Shown: one piece after another, positions 21,480 through 27,521 of the stretch | Position numbering within the stretch: the stretch's first letter is position 1 | How the letters are laid out: every line of letters starts with the position of its first letter | Assembly (NCBI GenBank): GCA_001642005.1 | Contig: LWCA01000437.1 | Span: 1 to 27,521 of the forward strand | Length of the DNA: 27,521 nt | Source: Intoshia linei | Taxonomy: Eukaryota > Orthonectida > Rhopaluridae | Direction: 5' to 3' | Notes under the pieces: generated by a model | Seen by the model: only the letters and a program-made list of their open reading frames with translations | Database searches by the model: none | What the model was told of the DNA's origin: nothing | Position numbers and translations under genes: made by a program

Positions 21480-22490
21480 CATTTATACAGTATTGTTATT
21501 TAGTATAGCTATTAAAAATTCGCTATATTGGGTCTTAGTTTAAATGACAGGTTTAAGTTAACGATAAGAAAGAAAAACGGAAAATTAATTAAAAATTTAT
21601 TATTAAATCCTGTTATATTACTTAAATTATAATAATACTTGTATCCTTCATTAATACTTTTTTGTATGAAAAAAATAACTATTTAGGATTTAAAAAATTA
21701 TTTTAAAGTATATATATTTACTGTAGGAAATAACTTATTTAAAACGGTTGTAATTTTGTTGTTTGATTGATAATTTGTTAAAATTCTATGCTATTTCTAC
21801 TAACATTCAAATATTGTTTTGTTTTTATGTGAGAATCTACACAAAACGACTTGTACTTTTTCAAAATTGACCACTACATTAATCAATTAAAAAAAAATGA
21901 ATTAAATAAAAAAGTTAGTGAGCATTACAGATAAATTTTAATGATCCGCCAAATTTATTTAATAAAATTTTTTAGCAGAACCGAAAATATCAGACCCTTT
22001 TTTATTGAAATTTTTTTAAATAATGTCTACAAGTGACTAAATATGTTTAAAACGGATTTTCTCGTATTGTAAATAGAAAAAAATTTATTTTATTGACTAA
22101 AACTCGCAATATTCATAACATGCACAATACAAGGTACATTATATTGATTTATAATATAAGGTAATAAGTGTATACAAAAAAATTTAAGAGGTTTTGGAAT
22201 TTTTTTATGTCGCTGCGGGCGCTGTGGTGAAAAAGGTTACTAAAATCTGCATCAACTGAATGAAACCAGATTTTTATGAAATTTTTTTATGAGAAAATGT
22301 TTACCTTTTTCTTCTAAAATGATTTATAATTGAGTACATTGGTCATCATTTTAATTAATACTTTAATTAATAAAATGTGTAATTAATATGTTAATAATTT
22401 TAAATTTACTCAACACTATGAATTCATGTATTGATAAGTAATATAAACGTATAGTGATGTTCATGAAGACAAAAAAGCTATGCCATATGA
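21480..22490. other. Gene-poor stretch with one GC-rich patch
   Basis: AT-rich DNA. A patch at 22210-22260 (GTCGCTGCGGGCGCTGTGG) stands out in composition and is probably a transposon remnant. I cannot place its ends. Confidence 0.35.
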
Positions 22491-22497
22491 GACTTAC

Positions 22498-22520
22498 AGT
22501 CAAAGTGACAAGTGAAACAT
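22498..22520 (-). other. Candidate 23-bp micro-exon
   Basis: On the minus strand a pyrimidine-rich acceptor (TTTCATTTTTCATTTACAG) is followed by 23 bases and a perfect GTAAGT donor. Joined to the candidate exon at 22899-22949 the frame stays open (G plus AT, then V-S-L-V-T-L-T). Both splice sites are strong, but the exon is too short to judge by coding content. Confidence 0.27.
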
Positions 22521-22898
22521 CTGTAAATGAAAAATGAAATGATCAAATTACTTTCTAAAAATGGGTAATAATTAGAGTAATGAACATTGTTTTCAGTAAA
22601 ACCCTATTAGCTCTGCACGTGTATAAATTTTTCGATACAACGTCAATCCTACAATTTCTAAGTTATAAAAAACATATTGATCCCTATTTTTAAATTATGC
22701 AGTACATATGTAATTTTAATTAACTCTTGAAAAATAGTTTCGTGTCAAAAATGCCAAATATACATAAATGTATACTAGACATTAAAAAATAAATTCAATA
22801 GAAACAAAAAAATAAAAATACTATACATGTATATTATACTATATGTATATGTATATTATTATTATTATTGTCTATGATATTACATGTATATTAATTAC

Positions 22899-22949
22899 CA
22901 ATCTCTTTAAGTTCTTTCAGTTTAATTTTATCCAGTTCTTTTTCTTTTT
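22899..22949 (-). other. Candidate 51-bp micro-exon, Lys/Glu-rich helix
   Basis: The acceptor TTTTATCCATTAG precedes 51 bases that are open in only one frame (2 + 48 + 1), coding KEKELDKIKLKELKEI, a charged, probably helical or coiled-coil segment. It ends at a GTAATT donor. The phases match the 22498-22520 candidate downstream. The parent gene is unknown. Confidence 0.35.
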
Positions 22950-23164
22950 CTAATGGATAAAATATTAATTTATATTAATAAGAAATAAATTGCGAATTAC
23001 TTTTTGATTAATTAAAATTTTATAGAGTTTGAATTGAAATTTTAAAAAACGACTTATATTTGAAAAAAATAACGTTAACTATAAAAATTGATTTTATATC
23101 ATGAAAAAACGACTTTATCCACTGAAAACATCTACAAAAATATTTTTCTATTACATTATGGGTG

Positions 23165-23380
23165 TGACTTTTGTTTGTGTGTGTGTTCCCTTTATTTAAA
23201 TAACTACCCGTCTTAGAATTTTATAAAGTCCACATTTCAATTACAGTTTTTTCCGGGGTGTTCACAAAATAAATTTCAATCTCCCAAACTTAAATCTTAC
23301 GGGTCAAAAACCACCAATGTTCTTTTTTTAAAAATCAAACAGGTAGGAGAATTTAAAAAAATATATACGCTTATGTTGGT
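23165..23380. repeat. Repeat family A, truncated copy 4
   Basis: Matches the first third of copy 2 (TTATTTAAATAACTACCCGT, CTTACGGGTCAAAAACC, AAAAAAATATATACGC) and then breaks off abruptly into family B sequence. Confidence 0.75.
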
Positions 23381-23480
23381 ATTTTTAAGTACATTTATTA
23401 TTATTGGTACTGAATATATATCATCACATTAAAAATTACAAAATAGATTTTTATAATTTTATTTTTTCTGAAATTGTATT
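23381..23480. repeat. Repeat family B fragment fused to copy 4 of A
   Basis: Begins GGTATTTTTAAGTACATTTA and matches the TATTTTTAAGT...ATATCATCACATT segment of the B copies. The direct A-to-B junction looks like an internal deletion of a longer A-B unit. Confidence 0.65.
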
Positions 23481-24468
23481 TAATTATTTAATTCATACTT
23501 ATTATTTTTTCCTTTTTGTCTAAATTTATCGTTTTAGCATATTTAAAATGTACATTATTTAGGAGATATGATGATATATGATATTAATTTAATATTAAAG
23601 AGGAAGCTTTGAAACTTTATACCCCTTAGATACAAGTCGTATCATATGACCAGTGTCGAACCTACCGCAGTGAGACTCCTTTCGGGAGCTTTTTTCAAAG
23701 AAATTATTGTAAAATGGCCCCTCATTTTTACACATTGAGTATTAAAAAAATTATATTTTTAAATAATGACTAGATTAATGATAGATTTAAATAATGATTA
23801 GACAATAGTGAGCAAAGTGATTGTAATTTACTTTTACATAGAGTTTTATGGGCTATTATAGAAATAGTTGACATCTGCTCGTTTTCATAAAAATTTTTTA
23901 GGATTGCTCGGAATGTGAAATATACATATGTATGATTCATAAATATTACGTGTTCATTTTAAAATTTCACGTCAACAACCTTGGACAGATGGATAGGGAT
24001 ATAGGGATATAAGCGGTTTTTTTATTTTTGGGAGGCCTCGAGCTTGATATGTTTAGCTGTGAATACTACTCTCTAAAAAATAAACAGTACAAAAAATACT
24101 TTGCCATATTCATTAAATTAACTAAAGCCAAAATTAATAACCAAATTACTATTAAACCAATTAAACAAATAATTAGATATCAGTAACATGCCATTTTCTA
24201 ATTCAAAAAATTTTAAAAAAATATAATAAATTTTATTAATGTTTCTAAATTGTTAATTTCAGTATCCGATACTGAGAAATACAAGTTTTCAAATATATCA
24301 TAAAAGATATAAAATTTAAGTACAATAATAATTTTATTCACATTAATAATTATGACATTATAATTTAATTGTAATAAAAATAAATGTTTTTTAGGACTTG
24401 AGAATTATACTAGGTTCAATTTAATATTAATACAGTACATATTGAAGTACATATATAATATATGTGTA

Positions 24469-24725
24469 CGGTGTGCCCATGAAAAAAATGTATTTATTTT
24501 TTAAGCAGTTTTAATATTCACAGGTTTAACCTTTTTATAGTAAAACTTATCAATTATCCATTTTTTTGTCCTTGAATACGCATTTTTTCAAAAATATGTA
24601 CACATTTGCATAAAATCTAACTTATCTTTTCACAATAAAATGTTTTATTTCATTTGAATTATCAAAATATTAAACTAAATAAATCATGGCAACAATTTTT
24701 AAAGGTACAAGATATGGTCACACTG
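24469..24725. mobile_element. Possible small mariner-like MITE
   Basis: The left end CGGTGTGCCCATGA and the right end (inverted) CAGTGTGACCATAT pair at most positions, and TA precedes the left end. The base pair after the right end is GA, not TA, so the target duplication is not intact. About 257 bp, non-coding. Confidence 0.4.
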
Positions 24726-25616
24726 GATTAGTAAACAGTTTGAGAGTATTTAATTTTTTATAATTATATTATAATATAAAGTTTATATATCGTATCATTA
24801 CTGGTTTTAACTATTAAAATATAATGTTAAATATAAATGTTAATAAGTTTCATAATAAGAAGAAAAGTACAATTAAATATTTTAATAGTTGAATTAATAA
24901 AAAAAAAAAAATTCAACTTTAAAAAATATTTCTTTATGAAACCTAGTAAATCTGGTGTAGTTTTTTTTGTGATCACGAATTATATATTTTATGCAAATTT
25001 GGGTAAGAAATAATGATCAACAAAAATAAGGTAATAAATCATTTAATTTGATATATCAGATTTGTGTTTTGTGTTTTTTGCTAGTTTAAATGGTCAACTG
25101 ATTAAATCAAGCATTTTAATCAATTTCAACAAAAAATTAAGATAATTTTTATTTAGTAGACGTAGTACATAGTGCTTACTCTCGAAAAATTCAAACAATT
25201 TTAAATTTAAAATTGTATTTAAAAATTTTCTAAAATGGTGTTTGTTACATGAATGCAAAAATAAAATCTTATTTAAAAACAATACTTGAAACCATAATTA
25301 TTTTACAAAGTTTAAAAAATACAGATGTAAAGTTGAAAAATTTTCTATCTTATAGATATTTTTAGCTTAATTAATACACTTAGTCAAAATTTGTAAAGAA
25401 AAAAATGTGACTTAAATATTACTAATGTGACTATAATACATCTACGTAATTAGGTATATTTTATTAATTTACCGTCTAATAATTTAGTTGATCCACATTA
25501 ATAGAATTTATAAATTAAGATAAATTTTTTATTTTTGTCCATTATATAATTATTAAGCAATTACAAGCTAAAAATAAAAAATAGCAATTAATATTAAAAT
25601 TTTAATTTTAATGCGT

Positions 25617-25650
25617 GTTACACATTATACGCGTTACGCGTATATGTAAC
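25617..25650. repeat. CpG-bearing palindrome
   Basis: GTTACA-CAT-TATACGCG-TTA-CGCGTATA-TGTAAC: nested perfect arms of 8 and 6 bp around a three-base loop, with one three-base bulge. It holds four CpG in a stretch where CpG is nearly absent. Confidence 0.7.
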
Positions 25651-25745
25651 CCAAACGGTTCAATTTAAAAATCAGTTTTTTTGCGTCAAAATGTATGGTA
25701 AGTATATGATAGTTAATTAATTAAGAAATCATAATCTGTCCTTAC

Positions 25746-25824
25746 ATATATATTGTCAATAAATCCATTGTCAACTGATTTTTGACCCTCGAGCAAGAAA
25801 TAGTCGCCATTGGCGATTTGCCAC
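25746..25824 (-). other. Candidate 79-bp coding exon of an unrecognised gene
   Basis: The acceptor GTTCTTTACAG is followed by 1 + 78 open bases reading WQIANGDYFLLEGQK and on to NGFIDNIY, then a GTAAGG donor. Its base composition is about twice as rich in G and C as the flanks, as in the confirmed exons. The peptide looks like an ordinary globular protein segment, but I cannot assign a family. It sits in a gap within the long B repeat copy. It may belong with the 22498-22949 micro-exons, although the phase (0 out) requires at least one more exon between. Confidence 0.42.
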
Positions 25825-26489
25825 CTGTAAAGAACACTGTTATAAATATTATTTCAAATCAATTTTTCAGATACAATACTCGACAAAAATTTGTTTAAAA
25901 TTTAAATTAAAACTACAACAACGAATTACTAAATGTAATACCACTTTTTTATTACTATTTTTATATTTATTACAATTCTTTGCAATATTGGTAAAATTCA
26001 TTTAAAATATATTTATAAACTGCTGATTCTGTTAATTATTGATACATAATTAGTATTTTTAAGTATTTATTAATTGGTACTGAATATATATTATCATATT
26101 GAAAATGGATAATTAGTTTTTATAATATTTTTTTTTTTGGAATTTATGCTATTTATGACAATTTTTAGAATTGGATTGTTTTTACTTTATTTTTAATATT
26201 ATACACACATTTTGTGTGATAAATTAAAAAATGGGATAACAATTGTTTTTAAAATTTTTTACGCAAATTTTAACAAAAAAAATTAAAATAAAATAATTCA
26301 CTTTAAAGTAATAAGTAATGTGATATGACGGTTCCACCTGAAACACATTTAGAAACCATTTAAAAGATTGATAATATTGAATGGGATTTTTAAGTTAGAT
26401 TTTCAACGTGAATTTATTTTTATCGTAGAATACAAATGTGCCCTCGGCAGAGTTAGTTCCTGTTTGTACGTAGTACATAACAGTCAATT

Positions 26490-27521
26490 TAGTCATATTA
26501 TAATATTATAATGAAATTAAGTGAAATGTACTTTTCACTAGAAGAATGTAATGAATTATAAATTATAACAAAAATGCAACATTATAAAAAAAGTAAAAAT
26601 TACTCTCTAAGTTAAAGATAATAAACATGTTGCAGAATATTACTGTAAAAAATTTATAAATCATCATTAAATACTTTCTATTTAAAAAAATAAAAATGTA
26701 CTAATGGATATATACTACATGTATGTAATGCATATAATATAATATACCGGCTATTGTGAACATACATTAATATTTATTTTTGAGTATCAACAATGCATAT
26801 TTTGCATTGTATTGTATAGTTAAATAAATGCTACTAAGAATATGTATACTCTCTACATTTATATATCGTTAGGTAATAGATGTATTTAATCATTAATAGA
26901 TACATGTATATTAATCATTGATATTTTATGCGTATCATTAAATTTTATGAAGCCTATTTACTTTCTAAATTTAATATATAATGGTAATAATAAAAATTGA
27001 AATTTATAAACTTAAATGAGTTAATTTATAAAAATTCGTAATAAATAGTATTTTAAAGCGTACTTTCTATAAAATAAAACATTTGATATGAATTTTTGGA
27101 GATATATTAACAATTATGGATATTTTTAAATTTAAATATTGTAAATAAGTATTAAAATTCTTTTTATATTATTTAAAGTAAAATAACATTTACCATCTGT
27201 TAAATTGATATTGATATATTATTATTTATAACAATATATTATTGTGTTAATTATATTAACTTTTATGTATTTTATATTTTATTGTTTCAGCTATATTTAC
27301 TATCTTAAAATAGGGAATAATGATCAAAATGTTTACTTGAAATATAAATTTATATATATTAACATGTATTAATTTACATTTTAATTACAATATTTTATTA
27401 AATATTTAATTTTACATTCTAATTGAATTTAGTTGATGTAGCATTTTAGATTTTTATTTGATATTTTATTATTTTTTAAAATTACTGACTGCAATTAATA
27501 ATTGTATTATTATAATAAACA
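26490..27521. other. Gene-poor AT-rich stretch to window end
   Basis: Only AT-rich sequence; I see no exon, element end or RNA gene that I can support. Confidence 0.4.

Larger units (their letters stand above)
25165..26486. repeat. Repeat family B, longest copy, interrupted
   Basis: 25165-25330 matches 3300-3450 (GTGCTTACTC, ATGCAAAAATAAAATCTT) and 25905-26486 matches 3595-4112, including the shared right end GTTTGTACGTAGTACATAAC. The intervening DNA includes a GC-bearing palindrome and a candidate exon on the minus strand, so this copy appears to be split by other sequence. Confidence 0.7.

Noticed and set aside
22442-22505. Plus-strand open stretch reading DVHEDKKAMPYETYSQSDK
   Set aside because: GC-richer, but the donor choices are weak and the minus strand has far better splice signals immediately beside it.
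23630-23700. GC-richer patch with a B-box-like GGTTCGA on the minus strand
   Set aside because: No A box at the right distance and no tRNA fold; likely repeat debris.
25094-25282. 62-codon minus-strand frame
   Set aside because: Overlaps repeat B and is not open in the matching copy at 3300-3450.

Overview
This is a very AT-rich eukaryotic nuclear window with intron-split genes, several non-autonomous DNA transposons and long gene-poor stretches. The one gene I can name is a clear homologue of the animal ZMIZ1/tonalli family, so the source is a metazoan. An insect is most likely, judging from the protein and the hAT/Tc1-type repeat load; this is inference, and I cannot place the species. There are no bacterial, plasmid or phage features.

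Layout. 190-5858 (minus): a spliced gene for a signal-peptide-bearing protein built from cysteine-rich modules. It has five supportable coding exons, and the 3' end is probably off the left edge. 6073-6226 (minus): a possible further module exon. 6240-7585: intergenic, with a transposase-like fragment and a 401-bp hAT-type MITE. 7657-12293 (minus): the ZMIZ/tonalli-type SUMO-ligase-like SP-RING gene, five coding exons plus a 50-bp intron in the 5' UTR. 12379-14280: upstream flank of that gene. 14281-16750: a cluster of dispersed repeats (families I call A and B, perhaps Helitron-related). 16750-27521: mostly AT-rich non-coding DNA with a Tc1/mariner-type MITE, repeat remnants, and a few splice-bounded candidate exons on the minus strand (20790-20912, 22498-22520, 22899-22949, 25746-25824).

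How the parts fit. The two well-supported genes share a striking property: several introns are only 35-50 bp long. The cysteine-rich gene is the most novel item. Its exons 2-5 all begin with two bases that complete a split codon, and all five exons end one base into a codon. The first four junctions fall just after a Cys-x, and three of them create a Cys-x-x-Cys motif across the splice, so the modules could be shuffled or skipped without breaking the frame. All gene models come from reading codons, splice sites and family motifs by eye; no alignment or transcript data were available.
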